Part shown: positions 18,839-27,621 of the stretch, one piece after another
Layout of the letters: each line of letters opens with the position of its first letter
Position numbering within the stretch: the stretch's first letter is position 1
Source: Chryseobacterium sp. KACC 21268
GTDB lineage: Bacteria > Bacteroidota > Bacteroidia > Flavobacteriales > Weeksellaceae
Length of the DNA stretch: 64,000 bases
Assembly (NCBI GenBank): GCA_028736075.1
Contig: CP117875.1
Span: 2,418,001 to 2,482,000 of the forward strand
Direction of reading: 5' to 3'
Notes under the pieces: generated by a model
Databases searched by the model: none
Seen by the model: only the letters and a program-made list of their open reading frames with translations
What the model was told of the DNA's origin: nothing
Translations under genes and position numbers: made by a program

Positions 18839-20377
18839 TTAATATTGAGGATTTTGTTTCAGTGCAGTATTCAACAACTCTGCATAAGGGATTGGTAGAA
18901 TTTCATTTTTTCCTGCTACAAATCCTTTGGATGCTAATTTTGAAGGCGCATCTCCCCATCTTACAAGATCGAACCAACGATGTCCTTCTCCTGCTAGCTC
19001 TCTTCTTCTTTCATCTTTGATAGCCTGCATCGATACTGGTACAGATGCTAATCCAACTCTTGAACGAACTGCATCTAATAATGCCTGCGCTCTGCCTCCT
19101 GTACCATTTAAAGCTTCAGCCTCCATCAGGTAACTGTCTGCCAGACGGATCACAATGTAATTCTGACGGAAGTTGAGTTCCATAGCTCCCGGTAGCGGAG
19201 AAACTCCAGATTTGTATGGTGCATATTTTTTCAAGAAATAACCTGTGTCTGAATATGCTGGAGAATATGTAATCTTGCCTTCCTGCTGAAGTTTTTTTGC
19301 ATTAAGAATAGTTGCATCTGCTCTAGGATCATTCCCCATAAAATTGAATAAATCGTCAGATACTGTATTGAAAGCCCAACCAGAAACCAAATCTGGTGCT
19401 TCACTGGTACCCACAAGATTGTATGATCTAATACCAGTCATAATGCAGATTGAATTACCTTCATCTCTACCTTGACCCCAGAAACCCCAGTCGGACATAC
19501 CGGCATTTGTATAAACTGCTTCCAAGATTGACTCAGATGTGAATTTGTTATCAGTTATCCAAAGTGTTTTGTAATCATCAACCAGTTTGTATCCATATTG
19601 GCTTGTAGCTCCAGGAGTTCCATTGACATCAGCAAATTGTGCAGCCGCTTCTGCTTTTTTATTATCAAAAAGATAAATTTTTCCCAGAATTGCTTTTGCA
19701 GCTCCTTGTGTAAGACGGCCTCTCTCTGTTCCTGTTACAGTTGCAGGCAAATCTGCCCATACACTTGCAATATCTCCTTCTATCTGATCATAGATTGCTT
19801 GCTTAGGACTTTGAGGAATGTTCCAATAATCATCATTGGAATTGATCTGTTTAAGAATTAATGGGACATTTCCAAACAATCTGACCAATTCAAAATAATA
19901 TAAAGATCTTAAAACCGTGACTTCAGCAATAATTTTCTTTTTAAAAGCATCGCTTACCGGAGCACTTGGCATTCTCTCTATCACCCAGTTCGCTCTTGCA
20001 ATTCCTTGATAATAATCTTTCCAGTAGCTGGCAGGCATAGTATTGGGATTGATATTATAATTATTAAAACCCTGGATTCCCGCGCCATCTGTAGAACTTC
20101 CTCCACCAGCAAAGAAATCATCTGATCCGGCATTTACAAAAGTTACTTGATTTTCAAATCCACCAGCATACTTCTTCATAATATCATAGACTGATGCTGT
20201 TGCGCTCAAGCATTGTTCTTCACTTTTGAAATAATTTGCATCATCAAAAGTTCCAATATTATCTACATCACCAATGTAGTCTCCATTGCAGCTCACAGTA
20301 CCAAAACTAAGTCCGGCTAACATTACAACTGCTATACTTTTATTTATAAAATTTAATTTTTTCATTTTTTTAATCAT
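18839..20377 (-). CDS. SusD/RagB family glycan-binding lipoprotein
   Basis: SusD proteins are the surface lid that hands glycan to the SusC channel. The 512-residue protein has a lipoprotein signal (MLAGLSFGTVSC), then the helical TPR-like fold with ATASVYDIMKKYAGG, YYQGIARANWVIERM and EVTVLRSLYYFELVRLFGNVP. It ends with IVIRLADSYLMEAEALN and DERRRELAGEGHRWFDLVRW, the classic SusD C-terminus. Its ATG overlaps the susC stop (TAATG), suggesting coupled translation; a second ATG four codons in (20365) is equally good for the signal peptide. Confidence 0.95.
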   Translation of the reverse strand: MIKKMKKLNFINKSIAVVMLAGLSFGTVSCNGDYIGDVDNIGTFDDANYFKSEEQCLSATASVYDIMKKYAGGFENQVTFVNAGSDDFFAGGGSSTDGAGIQGFNNYNINPNTMPASYWKDYYQGIARANWVIERMPSAPVSDAFKKKIIAEVTVLRSLYYFELVRLFGNVPLILKQINSNDDYWNIPQSPKQAIYDQIEGDIASVWADLPATVTGTERGRLTQGAAKAILGKIYLFDNKKAEAAAQFADVNGTPGATSQYGYKLVDDYKTLWITDNKFTSESILEAVYTNAGMSDWGFWGQGRDEGNSICIMTGIRSYNLVGTSEAPDLVSGWAFNTVSDDLFNFMGNDPRADATILNAKKLQQEGKITYSPAYSDTGYFLKKYAPYKSGVSPLPGAMELNFRQNYIVIRLADSYLMEAEALNGTGGRAQALLDAVRSRVGLASVPVSMQAIKDERRRELAGEGHRWFDLVRWGDAPSKLASKGFVAGKNEILPIPYAELLNTALKQNPQY

Positions 20378-23274
20378 TAAAATTGAATGTTTGCTCCAAA
20401 TAAAAACGTTCTTGCCTGCGGATAGTAAGCTCTATCGATACCATACTCATTACCACCTGCGATTTCTGGATCGTAGCCAGTATATTTTGTAAAAGTGAAT
20501 AGGTTTTCTCCCGTTACGTACAATCTCACTTTGTTTGCTCCAAATTTTGAAGTTGTGTCTTTTGGAAGTGTGTATCCCAACTGAACAAGTTTGATTCTCA
20601 TATAGTCACCTTTTTGAAGATAATAGCTAGACATCTTCGTGTAGTTACCATTTGGATCTAGTCTTGTCAATCTTGGATTATCATTTGTTGAGCCTTCACC
20701 AGTCCATCTGTTTAGGATTGAGGTTTGGTAATTGGCATCCAGCATATCCAGCCTTCTCAAACCTTGTAGGATTTTGTTACCGCCTTGTCCTTGAGTAAAT
20801 ACCATAAAATCAAAATTTTTGTAACTCATATTCACAGTAAAACCGTAAGTAAATTTTGGAATAGAACTTCCAATATCTACTCTGTCCTCCTCAGTAATTT
20901 TTCCGTCTCCGTTATTATCATTCCACATAAAATCTCCTGGTTTTGCATTTGGTAGAATCATCTCACCATTCGCGTTTACGTAAGAATTAATCTGTTGTTG
21001 ATTTTGGAAAACGCCGCCATAGGTGTAGCCGTAAAATGTTCCTACAGATTTTCCAACCTGAAGTCTGGAAACCGTTCCCATAGAATGCAGGGATGAAAAC
21101 TCTCTCCACTCCACATCATCTTCCAATCTTAGAACTTTGTTTTTGTTTGTAGAGAAGTTACCAGTCAATGAAACGTCGAAATCTTCCCAGCTTTTTTTGT
21201 ATCCAAGCTCGAATTCCATCCCTCTGTTTTCCATATCTCCTACGTTCGCAAAAGGATCTGTTGGAACTCCAACGTAACCTGGGATTGCTACTCTACGTAA
21301 GATGTCGGTTGTTTTTTTATAATAATAATCAAAACCTAGAGTGAAATTTCTAAGAAACTTGATGTCTGCTCCTATATCGGTTTGTGCAGTTTCTTCCCAT
21401 TTAAGATTTGGGTTCCCGAGTGTGTTGGGGCTATATCCGATAATAATACTTGGATTGATTTCTCCATTTGGATAATTACTTCCTGATACCAAGGAACTTC
21501 TGTACATAAAATCATCGATAGCATCATTTCCTAAAACACCATAGCCACCTCGAATTTTAAATGTGTTGATGATTTCATTATCTTTCCAGAATCCTTCCTT
21601 ATGAACATTCCATCCTAAAGAGAATGATGGGAAGTTACCCCAATACTTCAGGAATTTGGAAGATCCGTCTCTTCTGAAAGTTCCGGTAAGCAAATATCTG
21701 TCTTGGTAGTCATAAATAAAACGTCCAAAGTAAGAGGCTCTTCTAGTTTGTGATGTATCCCAAGCTGATGCCGTAATATTTTTTGCATCTACAGAGTAGA
21801 AAGCAGCATCTTGCCAGCTCTCAACAGGTAAATTGGTGTAAGTAACACTTTGTCCTGAGCCTATATTATTTCTATAAACACCCTGTCCAATCATAATATT
21901 AAAGTTATGATCGCCTAGCTTTTTCTGGTATGTTAAGGTATTCTCGAAACTCCATTCAAATTTGGTTTGCGAAGTTCTGTTCAAACTGTTGAATGATTGA
22001 TTGCTGAGTGTGGAACTTAAATAGAATTTAGGGTTGAAACCTTCACTTCCCCAGTATGATTTTTTACCGTTTAGGGTAGTTTTAAAATTCAATCCTGGCG
22101 CTAATCTCAAATCTGCGAAAACGTTCCCAACAAAATCATCCGACCAGCCGTTCCTTCCTTGCTGTGTATATCGGTACGCCAAAGGATTTGACATCTCTTG
22201 ATTCACATACGGGGAAATACCATACGGATTACCATTTTGATCTCTGATGATATATTGATTGGTATAATTAGCAGGATTTACCATAGACCAATCTGTCACA
22301 ACAGATGGCGTAGTTGGATCAAGGTTAATTGCTGAACTAAGAGGTCCACCAAACAATTCATTGGTTCCAATACCCTGGCTTTTTTGATGTGTGTACAAGA
22401 AAGTCTGTCCGATAGTTAAGAAATCAAGAACTTTGTGCGTCGAGTTCAAACGTGCATTCAATCTTTTGTATTTGGATATATCTCCCATCACTGTTCCCGT
22501 TTGATCAAAATATCCGAATGATGCATAGTAAGTAGATTTTTCACTACCTCCATTGATGCTTATTTCGTGTGACTGTCTATCTCCAGTATTGAAAATAGTG
22601 TCCTGCCAGTCCGTCCCTTGTCCAAAGATTGAGGGATTAGAAAATCTTGGTGCCTGATTATCATTTACTAGACCTTCATTAATAATTGTTGCATATTGAG
22701 TTGCATTCAAAAGATCAAGCTTTCGTGCCACTTGAGAAACTCCAAAACTGCCATTGTAAGCTAAGTTGAGAGCTCCTTTTTTACCTTTTTTAGTAGTGAC
22801 AAGGATTACACCTCTAGCAGCTGATACACCATAGATTGCGGAAGAAGCTCCATCTTTTAAGACTTCTATACTTTCAATATCAGATTGGTTCAGCCATCCA
22901 ATTCCGTCTACAATGATTCCATCTACAACCCACATCGGATCATTACCTCCAGCTCCAAAACTGGTAAGCCCTCTCACTCTCACCGTTGCAGAAGAACCTG
23001 GCTGTCCAGAATTGGTAACAACAGATACCCCTGCCGCTCTACCTTGTAGAACCTGTTCTGGTTTACCTGCTGGGATGTCTTCGATATCAGAAGCTTTGAT
23101 GCTTGCAATCGCTCCAGTCACATTACTCTTCTTTTGAGTTCCGTAACCAATGACTACTACTTCCTCGATCGTTTTTTCCGAAGAAGCAGTGTCTTTTACC
23201 TGCTGCGCGGAGTAGTTTGCCGTAAAGTAAAGAACAGCTGCTAATCCGAGACATTTTGAATACTTTAAGTTCAT
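20377..23274 (-). CDS. SusC/RagA family TonB-dependent outer-membrane transporter
   Basis: The 965-residue receptor imports oligosaccharides across the outer membrane with energy from TonB. After a signal peptide cleaved near Ala 23 comes the TonB box region TIEEVVVIGYGTQKKSN, a plug domain (VLQGRAAGVSVVTNSGQPG, TVRVRGLTSFGAGGNDPMWV) and a 22-strand barrel ending in FLFGANIQF. The carboxypeptidase-D-like extension that precedes the plug in many SusC proteins is missing: only about ten residues separate the signal from the TonB box. It leads the six-gene glucan locus. A palindrome and a -7-like box precede it. Confidence 0.95.
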   Translation of the reverse strand: MNLKYSKCLGLAAVLYFTANYSAQQVKDTASSEKTIEEVVVIGYGTQKKSNVTGAIASIKASDIEDIPAGKPEQVLQGRAAGVSVVTNSGQPGSSATVRVRGLTSFGAGGNDPMWVVDGIIVDGIGWLNQSDIESIEVLKDGASSAIYGVSAARGVILVTTKKGKKGALNLAYNGSFGVSQVARKLDLLNATQYATIINEGLVNDNQAPRFSNPSIFGQGTDWQDTIFNTGDRQSHEISINGGSEKSTYYASFGYFDQTGTVMGDISKYKRLNARLNSTHKVLDFLTIGQTFLYTHQKSQGIGTNELFGGPLSSAINLDPTTPSVVTDWSMVNPANYTNQYIIRDQNGNPYGISPYVNQEMSNPLAYRYTQQGRNGWSDDFVGNVFADLRLAPGLNFKTTLNGKKSYWGSEGFNPKFYLSSTLSNQSFNSLNRTSQTKFEWSFENTLTYQKKLGDHNFNIMIGQGVYRNNIGSGQSVTYTNLPVESWQDAAFYSVDAKNITASAWDTSQTRRASYFGRFIYDYQDRYLLTGTFRRDGSSKFLKYWGNFPSFSLGWNVHKEGFWKDNEIINTFKIRGGYGVLGNDAIDDFMYRSSLVSGSNYPNGEINPSIIIGYSPNTLGNPNLKWEETAQTDIGADIKFLRNFTLGFDYYYKKTTDILRRVAIPGYVGVPTDPFANVGDMENRGMEFELGYKKSWEDFDVSLTGNFSTNKNKVLRLEDDVEWREFSSLHSMGTVSRLQVGKSVGTFYGYTYGGVFQNQQQINSYVNANGEMILPNAKPGDFMWNDNNGDGKITEEDRVDIGSSIPKFTYGFTVNMSYKNFDFMVFTQGQGGNKILQGLRRLDMLDANYQTSILNRWTGEGSTNDNPRLTRLDPNGNYTKMSSYYLQKGDYMRIKLVQLGYTLPKDTTSKFGANKVRLYVTGENLFTFTKYTGYDPEIAGGNEYGIDRAYYPQARTFLFGANIQF

Positions 23275-23296
23275 ATTTTAATTAATTTTTTGTTAA

Positions 23297-23309
23297 TCTC
23301 AAACTGAGA
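23297..23309. promoter_or_regulatory. Candidate operator TCTCAAACTGAGA ahead of susC
   Basis: TCTCA-AAC-TGAGA is a perfect 5-bp inverted repeat beside a -7-like box for susC (TACTTTTA on the minus strand, 23313-23320). It would overlap the transcription start, as a repressor site would. The likely ligand-responsive regulator is the NrtR-like protein encoded at 24658-25425, but no second copy of the palindrome was seen. Confidence 0.4.
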
Positions 23310-23422
23310 CAATAAAAGTAATTTTTTTTTCTACACAACAAAATAAATTTTCATTTTTTTTATTTTTCCTTTATTGATGGTAATTTAGCACACAACCTTA
23401 TCATAATTTCCATTAATTTTTG

Positions 23423-23430
23423 TACTTTTG
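23423..23430 (+). promoter_or_regulatory. Putative -7 box of the MFS gene (TACTTTTG)
   Basis: TACTTTTG matches TAnnTTTG about 50 bases before the ATG at 23481, on the strand opposite to the susC promoter. Confidence 0.5.
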
Positions 23431-23480
23431 GAATCACTGAAAATCATCGTCAATGTTAAAAAAAGTTAAGGCATCATTAA

Positions 23481-24680
23481 ATGAATGTTAATAAAAATAG
23501 GATTAAGCTTCCTCTGATGTTAAGCTTTTTGATCTTCTCTATGCTTCTCAACAGTATGGGAGTGATCATTCTGCAATTGTCTGAAAAAGTTTCTTACAAA
23601 GGTTTGGGAGTTTTAGAATCTTTCAAGGATATTCCAATGGCGATAATGTCCATCTTTTGTGTCAATTTGATTGCTAAAACCGGTAACAAGAATGCCCTGA
23701 TATTTTCACTCCTTTTCATCGTCGTAAGCTGTATTGCTTTGCCACTTGTGGATACATTTTGGTTTTTCAAAATTTGGCTGAGTATTGTTGGGGTCAGTTT
23801 CGCTTTGGCTAAGATTTCGGTTTTTAGTATCATTAAGAATAACTTTAAGGACGAGCAATTGTCCAGCGCTATCAGTAGTGTGGATGCATCTTTTATGATC
23901 GGAATCTTTTTTGTGAATATTGGCTTTGGAACTTTATTGACGAGTTCTTATGCAGAATATTGGAAGTTTGGATTTTGGATTATTGCTCTACTGAGTATCA
24001 TTACATTAGTGATGCTGAAAGCCGTAAAAATTGATAAAGAACAGAAAGCAGATGCCGAAAAGAAACCCGGAGATTGGAAATATTATCTGAATCCGAAGAT
24101 TGTCTATTTCTTTATCATCGTATTTTTTATGGTTTTTGTGGAGCAGAGTTTTAATTCCTGGCTTCCGAGTTTCTTTAGAAACAATTTGAAAATTAATTCC
24201 TATTTCGCTTTACAGGCCTCAGCATTTCTAGCTTTGTTTTCATTTTTTGGAAGATTGGCTACCAGTCGATTGATATTACGGTTTCATTGGTTTCCGTTTG
24301 TTTTGATTTGCCTGGGAATTGTATTTTCAATTTTGATTATTTGTCAGGTATTAATCTCGTATTTTTATACTGATTATAAGTTTTTATTAATATTGATAAT
24401 GCCAATAATCGGCTTATTTTTAGCACCTCTATTTCCACTTTACAATTCCGAAATACTAAACAAGGTTCCAAAAGAAAAAACACATTTTTTGGTCTCGATT
24501 GTTGTCATCTGTTCTTCATTAGGAAGTTCTGTAGGATCTCTCTATATGGCTGTTGTTTTTCATAAAGATTTCAGTAATTTTTATCCATTATTTATTTTAT
24601 TCCCATTATTAATTATATTTGGTCTCACATTTTTTCTTAATAAAACGCCAATAACCTATGACCGAAAACCACAAGAATAA
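23481..24680 (+). CDS. MFS transporter of the glucan locus
   Basis: This 399-residue protein has about 12 hydrophobic helices with a central polar loop (KIDKEQKADAEKKPGDWKYY), the major facilitator layout. It resembles the sugar permease branch of Bacteroidetes (FSFFGRLATSRLILRF, PLFPLYNSEILNKVP) but lacks a motif that fixes the substrate. It is transcribed away from the susC operon and its end overlaps the regulator gene by 23 bases, so transporter and regulator are one operon. I infer import of glucose or short glucan products across the inner membrane. Confidence 0.85.
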   Translation: MNVNKNRIKLPLMLSFLIFSMLLNSMGVIILQLSEKVSYKGLGVLESFKDIPMAIMSIFCVNLIAKTGNKNALIFSLLFIVVSCIALPLVDTFWFFKIWLSIVGVSFALAKISVFSIIKNNFKDEQLSSAISSVDASFMIGIFFVNIGFGTLLTSSYAEYWKFGFWIIALLSIITLVMLKAVKIDKEQKADAEKKPGDWKYYLNPKIVYFFIIVFFMVFVEQSFNSWLPSFFRNNLKINSYFALQASAFLALFSFFGRLATSRLILRFHWFPFVLICLGIVFSILIICQVLISYFYTDYKFLLILIMPIIGLFLAPLFPLYNSEILNKVPKEKTHFLVSIVVICSSLGSSVGSLYMAVVFHKDFSNFYPLFILFPLLIIFGLTFFLNKTPITYDRKPQE

Positions 24681-25425
24681 ACAGAATCTAAAAGAATTAA
24701 TTGATACCAATGATTTCGTAGAACACGTCTCTGTAGACTGTGTGATATTCGGCTTTCACAAGGATACATTGAAGGTTTTGCTGCTTAAGTATCACGATCT
24801 TGATCTCTGGTCTGTCCCAGGTGGATTCATCTTCAATGATGAAAATCTAAACGACGCAGCTGCCAGAACTTTGCACGAAAGAACACACCTTTCTGATGTT
24901 TTCTTGGAGCAATTTTACACTTTCGGGGACATCAAAAGAACAGAGAACAACACCCACCAAAAACTCCTCGAAAACAAAAATATTGAAGTTGATAAAAATC
25001 ACTGGATCTATCAGCGTTTCATTTCTGTAGGTTACTGTGCATTAATTGATTATACTTTGACTTACACTTTTCCTGATTCCTTCAATGAAGTGTGCCAATG
25101 GTTCAATGTCAATGAGCTTCCCAATATGGCTTTTGACCATCAGGAAATGATAGAAAAAGGACTACTCTACCTCAGAAAAAATATAGATTATCAGGTAATG
25201 GGAAGCAATCTTTTGCCAGACAAATTCACGATGAAGGAACTACAAAATCTGTACGAATCAATACTTGGCGAACCGCTTAGACGCAACAATTTCCAAAGAA
25301 AAATACTGGGAATGAATATTCTGGAAAGATTGGAAAAACATTACAGTGGTTCTGCTAACAAAGCGCCTTATCTGTACAGATTTTTGGAAGGATCTGGAAG
25401 CATCTCAAAATCAGATTTTGATTAA
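24658..25425 (+). CDS. NrtR-like regulator with degenerate Nudix domain
   Basis: The 255-residue protein has an N-terminal Nudix fold (VDCVIFGFHKDTLKVLLLKY, WSVPGGFIF) and a C-terminal winged helix (DKFTMKELQNLYESILGEP, RRNNFQRKILGMN). The Nudix box is GX5EX7R in spacing but ends RTLHERTHL instead of the REUXEEXGU needed for metal binding and hydrolysis, so it is probably a sensor. NrtR-family regulators use such domains to bind ligands; in Bacteroides a member (AraR) controls sugar genes. Its place beside the glucan locus suggests it represses or tunes that locus. The ligand is unknown. Confidence 0.85.
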   Translation: MTENHKNKQNLKELIDTNDFVEHVSVDCVIFGFHKDTLKVLLLKYHDLDLWSVPGGFIFNDENLNDAAARTLHERTHLSDVFLEQFYTFGDIKRTENNTHQKLLENKNIEVDKNHWIYQRFISVGYCALIDYTLTYTFPDSFNEVCQWFNVNELPNMAFDHQEMIEKGLLYLRKNIDYQVMGSNLLPDKFTMKELQNLYESILGEPLRRNNFQRKILGMNILERLEKHYSGSANKAPYLYRFLEGSGSISKSDFD

Positions 25426-25445
25426 TATTCAAAAATTTAAAATAA

Positions 25446-25478
25446 AAAAGACGACAAAAATTTGCCGTCTTTTTTTTA
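25446..25478 (+). terminator. Terminator after the NrtR-like regulator
   Basis: The stem AAAAGACG-a-CAAA / TTTG-c-CGTCTTTT is followed by a T-run. It lies 20 bases after the regulator stop and faces the M28 peptidase gene. Confidence 0.85.
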
Positions 25479-25526
25479 TCAGTAATAAACTGGATCATAT
25501 TTAGATCCTAAAATCTAATTTCTATC

Positions 25527-26552
25527 TTATCTGTTATTCTTCCCGTCAACTTTGATTCTTTCTGGTCTATTCGCCAATTCCCACGCTGTCGCAAAAACCA
25601 ATTGTGTTCTTTTGTGCAGCAGCGGATAATCTATTTTATCAGCATCATCTGTCGATTTGTGGTAATCTTCGTGGATACCGTCAAAGAAAAATGCTACAGG
25701 AATATTATGCTTTGCAAAATTGTAGTGGTCGGATCTGTAATACAATCTTTGAGGATCTTTTGGATCATCGTACTTGTAGTTAAGTTCCAGATTCACAGAT
25801 TTTTGGTTTGCTGCTTCATTGATTTTTTTAAGATCAGTACTCAACATTTCGGATCCAATCACATACACATATTGTTTGCCTCTGTTTTCAGGATCATCAC
25901 GACCAATCATATCGATATTTAGGTCTGCAACCGTATTTGCCAATGGGAAAACTGGGTTGTCAGAATAGTATTCAGAACCGAAAAGTCCGTGCTCCTCACC
26001 AGTGACGTGAAGAAAAAGAATGGAACGTTTTGGACCATAGCCTTTCTTTTTAGCTTCCTGAAAAGCTTTTGCAATTTCCATCACCGCTACAGTTCCACTT
26101 CCATCATCGTCTGCACCGTTGAAAACCACACCATTTTTAGTTCCAACATGGTCGTAATGTGCAGAAACCACGATTACTTCATTTGGCTTTTCACTACCTT
26201 CGATGTAGGCCATAATATTTTCGGAATCTGGCAAAGCTTCTCCATATTTTTTCATTGCTTCAGAAGGTACTTTTTGATAATAAGAACCTAAAGCTTCAGG
26301 AAAACCAATTCCATTTTTTTTGTATTGTTCAATCATGTAAACGCCCGCTTTCTTTTGACCGGCACTTCCCGTGTCACGTCCTTCCATATCGTCCGCAGCG
26401 ATTACGTATAGATTAGTCTTTAATTCTTCCAGGCTGATGCTTTTGTAAGCTTCTTTGAAGCCTTTACCTTCGTAGGTAAAATTCTTGGCTGTCGAGCAAC
26501 TTTGCAAAATTGCAAATCCAGCAAGAAAACCATATAGTTTTATATTTTTCAT
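25527..26552 (-). CDS. M28-family metallopeptidase, lipoprotein
   Basis: This 341-residue protein has a lipoprotein signal (YGFLAGFAILQSCSTAKN) and a zinc aminopeptidase domain of family M28. Metal ligands and catalytic residues are visible in VSAHYDHVG, NGADDDGSGTVAVMEIA, HVTGEEHGLFGS and NIDMIGRDDPEN, with the last His in YKSTDDADKIDY's neighbourhood (FFDGIHEDYHKS). It should trim peptides in the periplasm or at the surface. It is the last of a minus-strand run with SdpI-, VOC- and YciI-family genes. Confidence 0.92.
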   Translation of the reverse strand: MKNIKLYGFLAGFAILQSCSTAKNFTYEGKGFKEAYKSISLEELKTNLYVIAADDMEGRDTGSAGQKKAGVYMIEQYKKNGIGFPEALGSYYQKVPSEAMKKYGEALPDSENIMAYIEGSEKPNEVIVVSAHYDHVGTKNGVVFNGADDDGSGTVAVMEIAKAFQEAKKKGYGPKRSILFLHVTGEEHGLFGSEYYSDNPVFPLANTVADLNIDMIGRDDPENRGKQYVYVIGSEMLSTDLKKINEAANQKSVNLELNYKYDDPKDPQRLYYRSDHYNFAKHNIPVAFFFDGIHEDYHKSTDDADKIDYPLLHKRTQLVFATAWELANRPERIKVDGKNNR

Positions 26553-26592
26553 AAAGTAAATTTAATATTAAGTCGGCGTTATAAAAGGATTG

Positions 26593-26943
26593 TTACAAAT
26601 TTTTTCCAAATTTCTTTTTCAGATCCAATTCTGTTTTAAGGAGTAAGATAATGGTTAATAAAATAGTCTCCACAATGCCAATCGTATTGATAATAACTTC
26701 CTCACTTTTAAAAAACAGCAATCCTAAAATTCCAGTGACAATGAGTATCACACCGCCAATCATCATTATTCTTGAAGATAGCTTTTGAGCAAAATTCCAT
26801 CGGTCTATATTTTTCATAGAACTACTGGTTCTATATCCATATAAGTAGTTGATTTTCTTTGGCGGAAAAACAAACATCAGAATTCCAGCGAACAAAAATA
26901 CAGCGCCTACAAGAATTGGAACAGATGTGGAATTGTCAACCAT
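26593..26943 (-). CDS. SdpI family membrane protein
   Basis: This 116-residue protein has three hydrophobic segments: VGAVFLFAGILMFVFPP, MMIGGVILIVTGILGLLFF and TIGIVETILLTIILLL. Between them is the SdpI signature NYLYGYRTSSSMKNIDRWNFAQ. SdpI of Bacillus gives immunity to the SdpC toxin, but the family is wide and most members have no toxin partner. No SdpC-like gene is near, so the role is open. It lies 16 bases from the VOC gene upstream, probably in one operon. Confidence 0.85.
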   Translation of the reverse strand: MVDNSTSVPILVGAVFLFAGILMFVFPPKKINYLYGYRTSSSMKNIDRWNFAQKLSSRIMMIGGVILIVTGILGLLFFKSEEVIINTIGIVETILLTIILLLKTELDLKKKFGKNL

Positions 26944-26959
26944 AAACTATTATTTAGAA

Positions 26960-27310
26960 TTAATTATTCTCTCCAAAGGTCAACAATGTTCCACTTGGAT
27001 CGATCAGCGAAAACTCCTTCATCTGCCAAGGTTTTGTTTCCAATTTTCCGTTGGGATGGATTTCAATGTCTTGATCCTGAGTTTTTTGATAAAATTTTTC
27101 AATCTCATTTCTAATCCTGAGATAGATCATAAAATCTGACTTTTCTGGAATCAACGTTTCAAAGCTAAAAAAGTGGATCTCCAAATCCTGATATTTCGTG
27201 ATCAGATAATCGCCGTGGTCAGCAACAAGTTCAAAACCTAACTTCGAGTAGTAATCAATCGTATTTTCCTTGTTAATGAAAGGAAGTTTGGGTATTACAA
27301 GTGATATCAT
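26960..27310 (-). CDS. VOC (glyoxalase/bleomycin-resistance-like) family protein
   Basis: A 116-residue single-unit protein of the vicinal oxygen chelate fold. VIPKLPFINKENTIDYYSKLGFELV is the first beta-alpha-beta-beta-beta unit, followed by LITKYQDLEIHFFSF, YLRIRNEIEKFYQKT and FSLIDPSGTLLTFGEN. Relatives include glyoxalases, dioxygenases and bleomycin-binding proteins; the sequence here does not tell which. It follows the YciI gene by 12 bases. Confidence 0.85.
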   Translation of the reverse strand: MISLVIPKLPFINKENTIDYYSKLGFELVADHGDYLITKYQDLEIHFFSFETLIPEKSDFMIYLRIRNEIEKFYQKTQDQDIEIHPNGKLETKPWQMKEFSLIDPSGTLLTFGENN

Positions 27311-27322
27311 AATCTATTAATT

Positions 27323-27592
27323 TTAAGCTAGTTCATCATTCCATTCTCTGATGGTCACTTTCGCAATCAAACCTTCCTGTACAAAAGGGTCGTCATTCAC
27401 AAACTCTTCTGCAGCCTCTTTGTTGATGAAAATTGCCATCGCACCTTCTCCAGGATTAGCAAAAGCACCTGTTCCTAAAACTTTCCCAGATTTAATGAAC
27501 TCTTCTTCCAACACTTCGTGGCGTGGAAAAACGGCCATAAATTCATCCATCGATTTCTCTGTGTTGTGTTCGTAAAATACTACTGCTTTCAT
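27323..27592 (-). CDS. YciI family protein
   Basis: This 89-residue protein matches the YciI ferredoxin-like fold: AVVFYEHNTEKSMDEFMAVF, then GKVLGTGAFANPGEGAMAIF, then EEFVNDDPFVQEGLIAKVTI, with the usual D-P-F near the end. The family's biochemistry is uncertain; some members dechlorinate or act as small enzyme modules. It appears first or second in the operon with the VOC, SdpI and M28 genes. Confidence 0.88.
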   Translation of the reverse strand: MKAVVFYEHNTEKSMDEFMAVFPRHEVLEEEFIKSGKVLGTGAFANPGEGAMAIFINKEAAEEFVNDDPFVQEGLIAKVTIREWNDELA

Positions 27593-27621
27593 ATTGTATG
27601 TTTTTTGATTTTAATTATTTT

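Noticed and set aside
26593-26943. SdpI-like immunity with a toxin partner
   Set aside because: No SdpC-type or other small toxin gene lies next to it; the neighbours are VOC, YciI and peptidase genes.
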